A stretch of DNA of 64,000 nt from Amycolatopsis lexingtonensis (lineage in GTDB: Bacteria; Actinomycetota; Actinomycetes; Mycobacteriales; Pseudonocardiaceae), in contig NZ_JADBEG010000001.1 of assembly GCF_014873755.1 (NCBI RefSeq), forward strand, positions 9,927,001-9,991,000, written 5' to 3'. Shown here piece after piece: positions 1 to 8,181 of this stretch (the stretch's first letter is position 1; each line of letters starts with the position of its first letter). A model generated the notes under the pieces. The model did not search any database. It was not told the origin of the DNA and saw only the letters and a list, made by a program, of their open reading frames with translations. The translations under genes and the position numbers were made by a program.

Positions 1-368
1 TGGTGGCGGCGTGGGCGAAGAACGACGCCGACGGTGTCGCCGACGTCTTCACCGACGACGGCCTCCTGCTGCTGCCGGGTGACGTGTACAAGGAAGGCCG
101 CGAGGAGATCCGCATCTTCATGAAGGCCGCGTACGCTGGGCCGTTCAAGAACAGCGGTGTCACCGGGCAGCCGGTCGACCTGCGCTTCGTCACCGACGAC
201 GTCGCGCTGATCCGCACGCACGGCGGCATCCTCGCCGAGGGCGAGACCGAGATCGCGCCCGAGCTGGCCGTTCGCTCCACCTGGATCACCGTCAAGCGCG
301 ACGGGACCTGGTACCTGGCCGGCTACCAGAACAGCCCGCGCGGCGAAGGCGCCACCCTCCGCTGGTAA
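1..368 (+). CDS. SnoaL-like (SgcJ/EcaC-type) NTF2-fold protein, 5'-truncated by the window edge
   Basis: Only the last 121 or so residues are visible. The complete paralogue at 4325-4792 has about 30 more residues at its N-terminus, so the true start lies before the window. The AW-KNDADGVADVF segment, the G-REEIR motif and the C-terminus GATLRW match the SgcJ/EcaC (TIGR02246) branch of the SnoaL/NTF2 fold. These are small cone-shaped proteins that act as cyclases, isomerases or accessory proteins in polyketide pathways, and the substrate cannot be told. It is followed after 23 bases by a second SnoaL-like gene, and the same two-gene order recurs at 4.3 kb. Confidence 0.85.
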   Translation, partial: VAAWAKNDADGVADVFTDDGLLLLPGDVYKEGREEIRIFMKAAYAGPFKNSGVTGQPVDLRFVTDDVALIRTHGGILAEGETEIAPELAVRSTWITVKRDGTWYLAGYQNSPRGEGATLRW

Positions 369-391
369 CCCCCATCTTCGAGGAGACACCG

Positions 392-847
392 ATGACTTCC
401 AAGGCTTCCGACCTGGTCGCCAAGGCCAAGCAGTGGGCCGGCTACTACGGCGACTTCCCGAACGGCGAGGAGGGCGCGGTCTTCACCGTTCCGCTGCGCC
501 TGCGCGCCGCCTGGGACGCCGGTGACGCCGACGCGCTGGCCGACCTGTTCACCGTCGACGGCAGCATGCTGATCGGCGACGAGCAGCTGCGCGGCCGCGA
601 GGCGATCCGCGCCTACCTGACCGAGCAGTTCGCCGGCGCGTACCGCGGCAGCAAGGTCGCCGACGAGCCCGTCCAGTGCAAGTTCCTGGCCGACGGCGTC
701 GCGCTGGCCATCACCAAGGGTGGCATCAGCTTGGACGGCGCCACCGAGATCGCGCCGGAGAACGAGAACCGGGCGACCTGGGTCGTGCGCAAGGAGGCGG
801 GCGACTACAAGCTCGTCTCTCACCAGACCAGCCCGATCCGCGGCTGA
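392..847 (+). CDS. SnoaL-like (SgcJ/EcaC-type) NTF2-fold protein
   Basis: This is a complete 151-residue protein. Its ATG follows GAGGAGACACCG, a good ribosome binding site. It has AAWDAGDADALADLFTVDG, then GREAIRAYL, a central hydrophobic strand region and the end SHQTSPIRG. These are the landmarks of the SnoaL-like fold, with the usual length of 140-160 residues. The closest relative in the window is the protein at 4822-5283, which ends SHQSSPVRG. It is probably co-transcribed with the upstream SnoaL gene and may form a hetero-oligomer with it. Cyclase, hydratase or non-catalytic roles are all possible. Confidence 0.85.
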   Translation: MTSKASDLVAKAKQWAGYYGDFPNGEEGAVFTVPLRLRAAWDAGDADALADLFTVDGSMLIGDEQLRGREAIRAYLTEQFAGAYRGSKVADEPVQCKFLADGVALAITKGGISLDGATEIAPENENRATWVVRKEAGDYKLVSHQTSPIRG

Positions 848-857
848 GCCCGCCGCG

Positions 858-898
858 GCGCGAAGGCCACCCCGGCACCCTCGGGGTGGCCTTCGCGC
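858..898 (+). terminator. Rho-independent-type hairpin after the first SnoaL pair
   Basis: GCGCGAAGGCCACCCCG is followed by a short loop and its reverse complement ending CCTTCGCGC, about 17 bp of stem, starting 10 bases after the stop at 847. It has no U-tract, as is usual in high-GC actinobacteria. It should end transcription of the SnoaL pair. Confidence 0.75.
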
Positions 899-995
899 GT
901 GACTGTCCACAGTGGTCCCGCACGGGAGGAGTCGACGCTGCCCGCGGCGCGCCGCCACGATGGGGAGCCACAGGCGACGAGCGGAAGGTGATCCC

Positions 996-2021
996 GTGGA
1001 CAGCAAACCCGCAAGACTCTCCGACACCGAACAGGCCGGGATCCGCTTGTTCGAGGAGACGCTGGGCTACGTCTATTCCGCGGCCCTGCGCGCCGCGGCC
1101 GCCGTGGGCGTCGCCGACCACCTGGCCGACGGCCCGAAGACGGTCGTCGAGCTGGCGCAGGCCACCGGGGCGCACGCGGACAACCTCAACCGCGTCCTGC
1201 GGGCCCTCGCCATGCGCGGGGTGTTCCACGAGGACGACCAGGGGCGGTTCGAGCTGACCCCCGAGGCCGAGCTGCTGCGCTCGGACGTGCCGGGCTCGCT
1301 CCGGTCCGCGGTCCTGACGTTCACCGACAAGACGTTCTGGAACTCGCACGGCGAGCTGGCGCACAGCGTCGAGCACGGCGACGCGTCCTTCGACAAGGTG
1401 TTCGGCACGACGTTCTTCGACTACTTCCGCGACGTCGAGTCGCCCGAGACGTTCTACTCGGGCATGCAGTCGAAGTCGGACTCCGAAAACGCTTCCATCA
1501 TCCGCAACCTGACCTTCCCGGCCGGGGCGACGGTCGTCGACGTCGGCGGCGGGTACGGCGGGCTGCTGCTCGAAGCGCTGCGCGCCGACGACAGCCTGTA
1601 CGGCCTCCTGATGGACCTGGGCGAGCACGTCGTGTCCGGCCACCGCCTCGGCGAACTCGGCGACGACGACCGCTGGGAGCTCGTCACCGGCGACTTCTTC
1701 GAGGAGTGCCCGCCGGCCGACGTGTACCTGCTCAAGCACATCATCCACGACTGGAACGACGAGCAGTGCGTGCGCATCCTGCGCAACTGCCGCCGCGCGA
1801 TGCGGCCCGGCGGCCGGATCGTGGTGCTGGACACGGTGATCCCGCCGCGCAACGAACCGCACCTCGGCAAGCTGTTCGACATCATGGTCATGTCGATCCT
1901 GCCCGGCCGGGAGCGCACCGAGGAGGAGTTCCGGGCGCTGTTCGCGAAGGCCGAGCTGGAGCTGACCCGGGTCCTCGACACCGGCTTCGCGGTGTCGGTC
2001 GTGGAGGCCGTCGCCCGCTGA
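996..2021 (+). CDS. SAM-dependent O-methyltransferase (acetylserotonin/TcmN-type, small molecule)
   Basis: The 341-residue protein has an N-terminal winged-helix dimerisation domain (about residues 15-95, with ALRAAAAVGVADHLADGPKTV) and a C-terminal Rossmann methyltransferase. The SAM loop is VVDVGGGYGGLL, and the LLKHIIHDWND motif typical of class I O-methyltransferases such as TcmN, DnrK and hydroxyindole O-methyltransferase carries the catalytic His. The GTG at 996 is chosen because GGAAGG lies just upstream; longer in-frame extensions lack a site. It probably methylates a phenolic or enolic hydroxyl of the cluster product. Confidence 0.88.
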   Translation: MDSKPARLSDTEQAGIRLFEETLGYVYSAALRAAAAVGVADHLADGPKTVVELAQATGAHADNLNRVLRALAMRGVFHEDDQGRFELTPEAELLRSDVPGSLRSAVLTFTDKTFWNSHGELAHSVEHGDASFDKVFGTTFFDYFRDVESPETFYSGMQSKSDSENASIIRNLTFPAGATVVDVGGGYGGLLLEALRADDSLYGLLMDLGEHVVSGHRLGELGDDDRWELVTGDFFEECPPADVYLLKHIIHDWNDEQCVRILRNCRRAMRPGGRIVVLDTVIPPRNEPHLGKLFDIMVMSILPGRERTEEEFRALFAKAELELTRVLDTGFAVSVVEAVAR

Positions 2022-2023
2022 GC

Positions 2024-2089
2024 GCCCGCACGGGTCGTGAGTGTTCAGTCGGGTTGGAACCCGACTGAACACTCACGACCCGTGCGGGC
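2024..2089. terminator. Perfect 32-bp inverted repeat between convergent genes
   Basis: Arms 2024-2055 and 2058-2089 are perfect reverse complements separated by only GG. The repeat lies where the methyltransferase (+) and the acyl-CoA oxidase-like gene (-) converge, so it can terminate both. The last 14 codons of the minus-strand gene are encoded inside it. It also contains GTGTTCAGTCGGG, which is not shared with the other palindrome families in this window. Confidence 0.8.
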
Positions 2090-3589
2090 CAGCAGGTGCT
2101 CGAGCGTGGTGGGGTCGCGGTGCAGGCGGCGGCAGATCGCGTTGATCCGCTCCGGCAGGCCGAGGACCTGCTCCGCGGTGAGCAGCCCGTGGGCCAGGAA
2201 CCACCCCGCGTGCGCCTCGATCTCCTCGAGGCAGTGCAGCTCGTACAGGTCCGGCGGCAGCTCTCCGGAGAGGACCTCCGCCGTCCGGCGGGCCGAGTGC
2301 GCGGAAACGAAGCGCAGCGCCAGTTCCGAGTGCGCGTTCCAGGTGTCGAACGAGCCGTCGAGCCCGGCCGTGAGTTCCTCGTGCAGCAGCCGTTCCCGGT
2401 GCCGGAAGAGCGTCACCCACTCGTCGGCGCCCGGGGCGGCCGCGGGCGGCGTGTAGTCCTCGCCTGCCGCCATCGTCCACGCCGCGTCGAGCCCGATCAG
2501 CCGGTTGTCGCCACCGGCGGACTGGAACGCCAGCGTCAGGCCCTGGTAGCCGATCAGCCGGTGCTCGGAGAAGAACCCGGCCGTGCCGCTCGCCGACCGG
2601 GCGCGGTTCACCGCGCTGTCGGCCAAGGACGTGACCGCGACCTTGGTCAGCCCGAGTTCGCGGTGTACGCCAGGAGGCGCGCCGAAGGACCAGTACCGGG
2701 CGGTCTCGCGCCGCGCGAGCGTCGTCGCCGCCAGCGCCGAAGCCAGCGCGCCGAACAGCAGGCGCTGCTGGTTGAGGTGGTCGATCGCGGGGATCTCGCC
2801 GGCCAGCCGGTCGAGCGTCCGGCGGCGGACGGCGCGTTCGAGGGCGAGTGAGACGCTCGCGCGCGCGACCGCGGCGAGGCCGACGGTGATCGCGCCCCAG
2901 CCGAAGCGGCCCATGCTCATCGTGCGGCGGCCGCGGGCGCCGGTGTCGTCCAGGGGGTCGTGGAACTCGCCGTCCGGGGTGATCGACGCGCCGTCGCGCA
3001 GCCAGCGCCGGTAGGGCACGCGGACGCCGTCGAACCGGACCGTCGCGTAGTCCAGCGGCAGCAACGCGGTCGGCGGGCGGGGCTCGATCGAGACGCCCGG
3101 GCACGGGCCGTGCTCGTCGCGCACCGGCACCAGGAACAGCGCGGTGCCGTGCTCGCCGCCACCGGTGACGAGCCGGGCGCTGACGACGGCGAGCGTCGCG
3201 AACCCGGCCGGGCCGAAGGTGGCGGGGTACTTCGCCGCGCCGGGCACCGGGGTCGACAGCACGAACTCCCGCGTCGCCGGGTCGAAGACGGCCTCGGTGT
3301 GCGTGCGGGAGTTGCTGTTGGCGTGGCCCAGTTCGGCGAGCAGTGCCGCGCCGGCCCAGCGCCCGGAGACGAGGCCGGCGACGTCTTCCTCGGCCGCGCC
3401 CTGGTCGAGCGCGGCGCCGGTGGCCATGCAGTGGTGCAGGAACAGCAGGAAGAACTCGCCCGGGTCGGCCACCGCGCTCGATTCGAGCAGCGACCGCAGG
3501 CGCGGGTGGTCGTGGAGCAGCGGCCGGTCGGCGGCGAGCGCGGCCCGCAGGCGCGCTCCCGGCGGCTCCTCGGTTCGCAAGGGAATCAT
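2045..3589 (-). CDS. Acyl-CoA dehydrogenase/oxidase-fold flavoprotein
   Basis: This 514-residue protein has the acyl-CoA oxidase layout: an N-terminal helical domain, a central beta-domain (RRTMSMGRFGWGAITVG) and a C-terminal helical FAD-binding half. The ATG at 3589 follows GGAAAGGGCGGAC. It is longer than ordinary acyl-CoA dehydrogenases (about 380) and closer to the acyl-CoA oxidase group. A catalytic Glu cannot be assigned by eye. It could introduce a double bond in a carrier- or CoA-bound intermediate, or hydroxylate or oxidise an aromatic. The C-terminus runs into the palindrome at 2024-2089, so its last residues may be a recent extension. Confidence 0.75.
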   Translation of the reverse strand: MIPLRTEEPPGARLRAALAADRPLLHDHPRLRSLLESSAVADPGEFFLLFLHHCMATGAALDQGAAEEDVAGLVSGRWAGAALLAELGHANSNSRTHTEAVFDPATREFVLSTPVPGAAKYPATFGPAGFATLAVVSARLVTGGGEHGTALFLVPVRDEHGPCPGVSIEPRPPTALLPLDYATVRFDGVRVPYRRWLRDGASITPDGEFHDPLDDTGARGRRTMSMGRFGWGAITVGLAAVARASVSLALERAVRRRTLDRLAGEIPAIDHLNQQRLLFGALASALAATTLARRETARYWSFGAPPGVHRELGLTKVAVTSLADSAVNRARSASGTAGFFSEHRLIGYQGLTLAFQSAGGDNRLIGLDAAWTMAAGEDYTPPAAAPGADEWVTLFRHRERLLHEELTAGLDGSFDTWNAHSELALRFVSAHSARRTAEVLSGELPPDLYELHCLEEIEAHAGWFLAHGLLTAEQVLGLPERINAICRRLHRDPTTLEHLLARTGRECSVGFQPD

Positions 3590-3763
3590 GTCCGCCCTTT
3601 CCGCGGGCCGGGAGCGGTCCACTGTCGCACGGTAACCAGGGCCGGGACAGCGCTCTACTCCGAGCGTGCGCTCTGGGTTTCTTGATTCGCGGGAAACTGG
3701 CAGGGCCCCGGCGGGCGGTGCCATTCTCGGTCATTCCACATCCTACTCTCCACAGGAGTGACC

Positions 3764-4237
3764 GTGAATTCGGAAACCACGCTGACCAGAGAACTGTACG
3801 ACGGGTTGCAACTCGTCGAGTTCGACCGCTGGGACGCCATCATCGCCGACGACGTCCTGATCAACAGCCCGGCCCAGTTCGGGCAAATCGGCCTCGGTGC
3901 GCTGAAGGAATGGGCGAAGTGGTTCGTGCGCCTCGGCAAGCGCATAGACCTCGTCGACGAGCACCTCGCACTGGACGACCGGGGGAACGGGCGGGGCTTC
4001 ATCGTCTTCAACCTGCATTGGAAACACGACGAGCCGTTTTTCCACATCGGGCCGACCGGGCGCGAGGGCACGTCGGTGGAAACAATTGTGCTGAAGATCG
4101 AAAATCACCGCATTGCGCAGATCGACGTCGCGAGCAACACCGTCGACCTCGTGCTCTACCTGACGCAGCGCGGCTGGCCGTACCCGCACAACGTGCGCCC
4201 GGAGCCGCTCGTCGCCGGGCTCGACCGGAGCGCGTGA
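3764..4237 (+). CDS. SnoaL-like polyketide cyclase-fold protein
   Basis: The 157-residue protein is predicted as an NTF2-like fold, with RELYDGLQLVEFDRWDAIIADDVLINSPAQFG at the front and a strand-rich C-terminal half. The GTG at 3764 is preferred over the GTG at 3758, which sits directly on the CAGGAG ribosome binding site. It differs clearly from the two SgcJ/EcaC-type pairs and lies between them. A cyclase, epimerase or hydroxylation-assisting role is possible, and nothing in the sequence decides. Confidence 0.7.
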   Translation: MNSETTLTRELYDGLQLVEFDRWDAIIADDVLINSPAQFGQIGLGALKEWAKWFVRLGKRIDLVDEHLALDDRGNGRGFIVFNLHWKHDEPFFHIGPTGREGTSVETIVLKIENHRIAQIDVASNTVDLVLYLTQRGWPYPHNVRPEPLVAGLDRSA

Positions 4238-4324
4238 CGTAGCGGCAATGCAGAAGGCGCCGGGTCACGGGGTGAGCGCCGATGATGGGCGGGACCCGTC
4301 CGCTGAGGCGAAGAGGAGGACCCG

Positions 4325-4792
4325 GTGTCCGCTGAACTCGACGCGTCGTCCGCGTTGGACGACTATTACGGCCCGTTCACGAGCGAACGGGAGAAGGAAG
4401 TGCTGGGCGTCCCGCTGCGGCTGGTGGAAGCCTGGGCACGCAACGACGTCGACGCGGTCGTCGACGTCTTCACCAAGGACGGCACCCTGATCCTGCCGGG
4501 TGACGTCTACAAGGTCGGCCGCGACGAGATCCGCCCGTTCCTGGCGGCCGCGTTCGCCGGCCCGTTCAAGGGCTCGCGGATCACCGGCAAGCCGGTGGAC
4601 CTGCGGCTGGTGAACGACACCGTCGCGCTGATCCGCACGCACGGCGGCATCCTGGCGCCGGGGGAGACCGAAATCTCCCCGGAGCTCGCCGTCCGCTCGA
4701 CGTGGACGGTCAAGAAGGAAGAAGACGGCGTGTGGTACCTCGCCGGCTACCAGAACAGCCCGCGCGGCACCGGCGCGACCCTCCGCTGGTGA
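4325..4792 (+). CDS. SnoaL-like (SgcJ/EcaC-type) protein, paralogue of the gene at 1-368
   Basis: This 155-residue protein has a GTG start after GAAGAGGAGGACCCG. Over the shared 121 residues it matches the truncated gene at the window start closely: VDVFTKDGTLILPGDVYK against ADVFTDDGLLLLPGDVYK, the block ALIRTHGGILA, and the end GYQNSPRGTGATLRW. It is the first gene of the second copy of the SnoaL pair. The 29 bases to the next gene contain only that gene's ribosome binding site, so the two are one transcript. Confidence 0.85.
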   Translation: MSAELDASSALDDYYGPFTSEREKEVLGVPLRLVEAWARNDVDAVVDVFTKDGTLILPGDVYKVGRDEIRPFLAAAFAGPFKGSRITGKPVDLRLVNDTVALIRTHGGILAPGETEISPELAVRSTWTVKKEEDGVWYLAGYQNSPRGTGATLRW

Positions 4793-4821
4793 ACACCCGG
4801 AACACCGACGAAGGAGCCGCA

Positions 4822-5283
4822 ATGCCCGCCACCGCAACGGAGATCCTCGCCTCGTACGGGGTCGAGGAGGACACGGACTTCTACCGGGAGTTCACCGACC
4901 CCCGCGACCGCGCCGCGCTCACCGTGCCGCTGCGCATCACGCACGCGTGGAAGACCAACGACGCCGACGAGTTCGCCGGGGTCTTCACCGAGAACGGCAG
5001 CCTGCTCATGCAGGACGAGCAGCTGACCAGCCGGGAGCAGATCCGCGCGTACATGCAGGCGGGCTTCGCCGGCCCGCTGGCCGGCGCGCACGTCAAGGGC
5101 TGGCCGCTGCAGGTCACGTTCCTGGCCGAGGACACCGCGATGGTGATCACCCAGGGCGGCATCATCCTCGACGGCGAGACCGAAACCGCGCCGGAGCGCC
5201 AGATCCGCGCCACCTGGATCGTGGTGGAGCGCGACGGCGAGTGGTCGCTCCTGTCGCACCAGAGCAGCCCCGTCCGCGGCTGA
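4822..5283 (+). CDS. SnoaL-like (SgcJ/EcaC-type) protein, paralogue of the gene at 392-847
   Basis: The 153-residue protein starts at the ATG after GAAGGAGCCGCA; a longer in-frame extension to 4702 overlaps the previous gene and is not needed. LTVPLRITHAWKTNDADEFAGVFTENGSLLMQDEQL and the end LSHQSSPVRG align with the protein at 392-847. It forms the second half of the duplicated pair. Both pairs keep full-length frames, so both members are probably in use. Confidence 0.85.
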   Translation: MPATATEILASYGVEEDTDFYREFTDPRDRAALTVPLRITHAWKTNDADEFAGVFTENGSLLMQDEQLTSREQIRAYMQAGFAGPLAGAHVKGWPLQVTFLAEDTAMVITQGGIILDGETETAPERQIRATWIVVERDGEWSLLSHQSSPVRG

Positions 5284-5390
5284 GCGCCCGCTGCCCGGCG
5301 GCGTTCTCCGCAATCGCGGAGGTGCGCCGCCGGAGCGGGGAAGCGGATTCTCGACCCGACGCCGCACGTGGAAACCCGGAAGGACCACCG

Positions 5391-6578
5391 ATGACGACGA
5401 ACGTCCCCGTCCCTTCGCGCGAGGAACTGGTCCGCCGGGCCCAGGACCTGGTGCCCCTCCTGCAGAAGAACGCCGTCTGGCACGAGGAGAACCGCCGCCT
5501 GCACGACGACACCCTCGAGGCGCTGGGCGACGCCGGGTTCTTCAAGCTGCGCGTGCCGAAGCGCTACGGCGGGTTCGAGGTCGACACCGCCACCCTGAAC
5601 GCCGTGCTCGTCGAGCTGGCGCGCGGTGACGGTGCCGTCGGCTGGACGACGTCGGTGTGGAACATCCCCGGCTGGATGGTCGGCATGTTCCCGGACGCCG
5701 TGCAGGACGAGGTCTACTCGACGCCGGACGTGCGCGTCTGCGGCACGCTCAGCCCGGGCGGCCAGGCCGTGCCCACCGACGGTGGCTACGTCGTCAACGG
5801 GCGCTGGGGTTTCATCAGCGGCGCGCTGCACAGCCACTGGCAGGAGATCATCGCCATCGCCCCGACGCCGGACGGCCAGGGCATGTGGCCGGTCGCCGCG
5901 CTGGTGCCGCTGAGCGACCTGCAGGTGATCGACGACTGGTACACGATGGGCATGGCCGGTTCCGGCAGTGTCACGACGGTCGCGAACGACCTGTTCGTGC
6001 CCGCCGAGCGCGTCATCCCGCTGGTCTCGATCCTGCAGGGCCAGAGCCACTCGCCGGCGAGCGCGGAGCTGCCGATCTACCGGAACCCGTTGCTGGGCGT
6101 GGCGAACGCGTCGTCGGCGGGCACGCCGATCGGGCTGGCCGAGGCGGCGATGGAGAACTTCCTCGAGCGCGTCGGCACCCGCAAGATCACCTACACCGAC
6201 TACGCGCACCAGGCCGAAGCGCCCGTCACGCACCTCAAGGTCGCCGAGGCCCGGCTGCAGATCGACCAGGCCGCCTTCCACGCGGACCGGATCACCCGGA
6301 CCGCCGACGAGAAGGCCGCGACCGGCGCGGAGTGGTCGCTGCTCGAGCGCGCCCGCACCCGTGCGGACATCGGCGCGATCTGCAAGCTCACCAAGTCCGC
6401 GGTGGACGCGCTGAGCCTCGCCAGCGGCGGTTCGTCGGCCTACACCAGCGTGCCGATCCAGCGGATCGCGCGGGACATCCACGTGGTGAACCTGCACGCG
6501 CTGATGGCGCCCGACACGAACAACGAGCTCTACGGCCGGATCCTGCTCGGCCTGGAACCCAACACGCAGTACATCTGA
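5391..6578 (+). CDS. Group D flavin-dependent monooxygenase (acyl-CoA dehydrogenase fold, HsaA-like)
   Basis: This 395-residue protein has an ATG after GGAAGGACCACCG. The N-terminus (FFKLRVPKRYGGFEVD, then GDGAVGWTTSVWNIPGWMVGMFP) and the middle WYTMGMAGSGS motif are characteristic of two-component, FMN/FAD-dependent hydroxylases with the acyl-CoA dehydrogenase fold. The C-terminal helices (SGGSSAYTSVPIQRIARDIHV) complete the fold. Such enzymes hydroxylate phenols (HsaA, ActVA-ORF5 partners) or oxidise amino sugars (KijD3, RubN8). They need a separate flavin reductase, which is not in this window. Sugar N-oxidation and scaffold hydroxylation are both open. Confidence 0.82.
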   Translation: MTTNVPVPSREELVRRAQDLVPLLQKNAVWHEENRRLHDDTLEALGDAGFFKLRVPKRYGGFEVDTATLNAVLVELARGDGAVGWTTSVWNIPGWMVGMFPDAVQDEVYSTPDVRVCGTLSPGGQAVPTDGGYVVNGRWGFISGALHSHWQEIIAIAPTPDGQGMWPVAALVPLSDLQVIDDWYTMGMAGSGSVTTVANDLFVPAERVIPLVSILQGQSHSPASAELPIYRNPLLGVANASSAGTPIGLAEAAMENFLERVGTRKITYTDYAHQAEAPVTHLKVAEARLQIDQAAFHADRITRTADEKAATGAEWSLLERARTRADIGAICKLTKSAVDALSLASGGSSAYTSVPIQRIARDIHVVNLHALMAPDTNNELYGRILLGLEPNTQYI

Positions 6579-6689
6579 GGCGCCCCGCACCGGCGGAGAA
6601 GTGGATGACCGACCGCCGGGTACGGTGAATTCGGTTTCGGAAAGTGTTGTGTGCCAACGTTCCTGGGGCGAATTACGTCGTCTCCTCTC

Positions 6690-8087
6690 ATGATTGGACT
6701 GAAAGCCGTGACCACACCTGGGATCCCGCCGTTGTCCGCCCCGGCGTCGGAACTGGAAGACCTCGACCGCAAGCACCTGGTCCGCTCGATGCACCGCGGT
6801 GACATCACCGACCGGCTGGTCATCGTCAAGGGGCAGGGGAGCACGGTCTGGGACGCGCGCGGCAACGAACTCCTCGACGCCGCCGGCGGCGGGGTCTGGC
6901 ACTCGCCGCTCGGTCACGGCCGCGCCGACCTCGCCGAGGTCGCCGCGAAGCAGATCAAGGAGATCGAGTTCTTCACGAGCCTCCTCGAGTTCACCAACGA
7001 GAAGGCGATCCGGCTCGCCGAGCGGCTCGCGCAGCTCGCGCCGGCCGGCATCAACCGGGTCGCCTTCTCCAGCGGTGGCTCGGAAGCGGTGGAGACGGCG
7101 ATCAAGGCCGCCCGGCTCTACCACACCCGCAAGGGATCGCCGGACCGGACGTGGATCCTCGCCCGGCACTACTCGTTCCACGGCGCGACCTACGGCAGCG
7201 GCACCGCGACCGGCTTCCCGCCCATGCAGGCCGGCGTCGGCCCGAACCTGCCGCACGTCGAGAAGCTCTCCCCGCCCTACCCGTACCGGGCCAAGCAGCT
7301 CTACGGCGACGTCGACCCGACCGACTTCCTGGTCAAGGAGCTCGAAGACACCATCGAGCGGATCGGCGCGGGCAACATCGCGGCCATGATCGGTGAGCCG
7401 ATCATGGCGGGCGGCGGCGTGCTCGCCCCGCCGCCGGGGTACTGGAAGCGCGTTCGCGAGGTCCTCAGCAAGAACGGGATCCTGCTCATCGCGGACGAGG
7501 TCGTCACGGCGTTCGGCCGGATCGGTTCGTGGTTCGAGTCGGCGAACCAGGGCATGGACGCGGACATCATCACCGCCGCCAAGGGCATCGCCGGTGGCTA
7601 CGCGCCGCTGGGCGCCACCCTGATGACCGACGACATCGCCGACACCCTCATCGGCGACGGCGGCTTCTTCCACGGCTACACGTTCCAGGGGCACCCGGTC
7701 GCCTGCGCCCTCGGCCTGGCCACGCTCGACATCATCGAGCGCGAAGGCCTGCTGGAGAACGCGCGGCGCATCCAGGGCTGGTTCGAGGAGGGGCTCGCCC
7801 CGGCGCGGGAGCTGCCGAACGTCGGGGACGTCCGGATCGAGGGCACCCTCGCCGCCCTCGAACTGGTCGCCGACAAGGAAACGACGATCCCGCTCGACTG
7901 GTCGCAGGTCGAGGCGGTCGCGTTCGAGACGCGCAAGGCCCACGGCGTGATCGCCCGGCCGTACGGGCACAACTTCGTGCTCGCGCCGCCGCTGGTGTTC
8001 ACCGAGGCGGAGGCGCGCCGGGCGACCGCGGCGGTCGTCGAGGTCGTGTCCCGGTTGCGGCCGGACGGCACGCTCGCACCGCGGTGA
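6690..8087 (+). CDS. PLP-dependent class III aminotransferase
   Basis: About 465 residues. The fold is shown by GSEAVETAIKAARLYHTRKG, ILLIADEVVTAFGR with the PLP-ring Asp, and DIITAAKGIAGGYAPLGA with the Schiff-base Lys, all in the usual order. It resembles the beta-alanine/omega-amino-acid:pyruvate transaminase branch. The ATG at 6690 is the only ATG; GTG codons at 6651 and 6708 are alternatives, and none has a strong ribosome binding site. It starts the plus-strand block of transaminase, two GMC oxidoreductases and permease, which suggests work on an amine or amino alcohol. Confidence 0.85.
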   Translation: MIGLKAVTTPGIPPLSAPASELEDLDRKHLVRSMHRGDITDRLVIVKGQGSTVWDARGNELLDAAGGGVWHSPLGHGRADLAEVAAKQIKEIEFFTSLLEFTNEKAIRLAERLAQLAPAGINRVAFSSGGSEAVETAIKAARLYHTRKGSPDRTWILARHYSFHGATYGSGTATGFPPMQAGVGPNLPHVEKLSPPYPYRAKQLYGDVDPTDFLVKELEDTIERIGAGNIAAMIGEPIMAGGGVLAPPPGYWKRVREVLSKNGILLIADEVVTAFGRIGSWFESANQGMDADIITAAKGIAGGYAPLGATLMTDDIADTLIGDGGFFHGYTFQGHPVACALGLATLDIIEREGLLENARRIQGWFEEGLAPARELPNVGDVRIEGTLAALELVADKETTIPLDWSQVEAVAFETRKAHGVIARPYGHNFVLAPPLVFTEAEARRATAAVVEVVSRLRPDGTLAPR

Positions 8088-8181
8088 CCCCGTGGGGTGG
8101 CGGGCGCGAGCCCGCCGCCCCGCCCGCCGAGCTCCGGCAGCGAGCTCGACCCCGATTGACCTTCTGGAGCTTGGAGAGCAG

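Noticed and set aside
4881..7970. A 1,029-codon open frame on the minus strand
   Set aside because: It runs antisense through the SnoaL, monooxygenase and transaminase genes, is Arg/Asp-rich with no domain, and arises from high GC at third codon positions.
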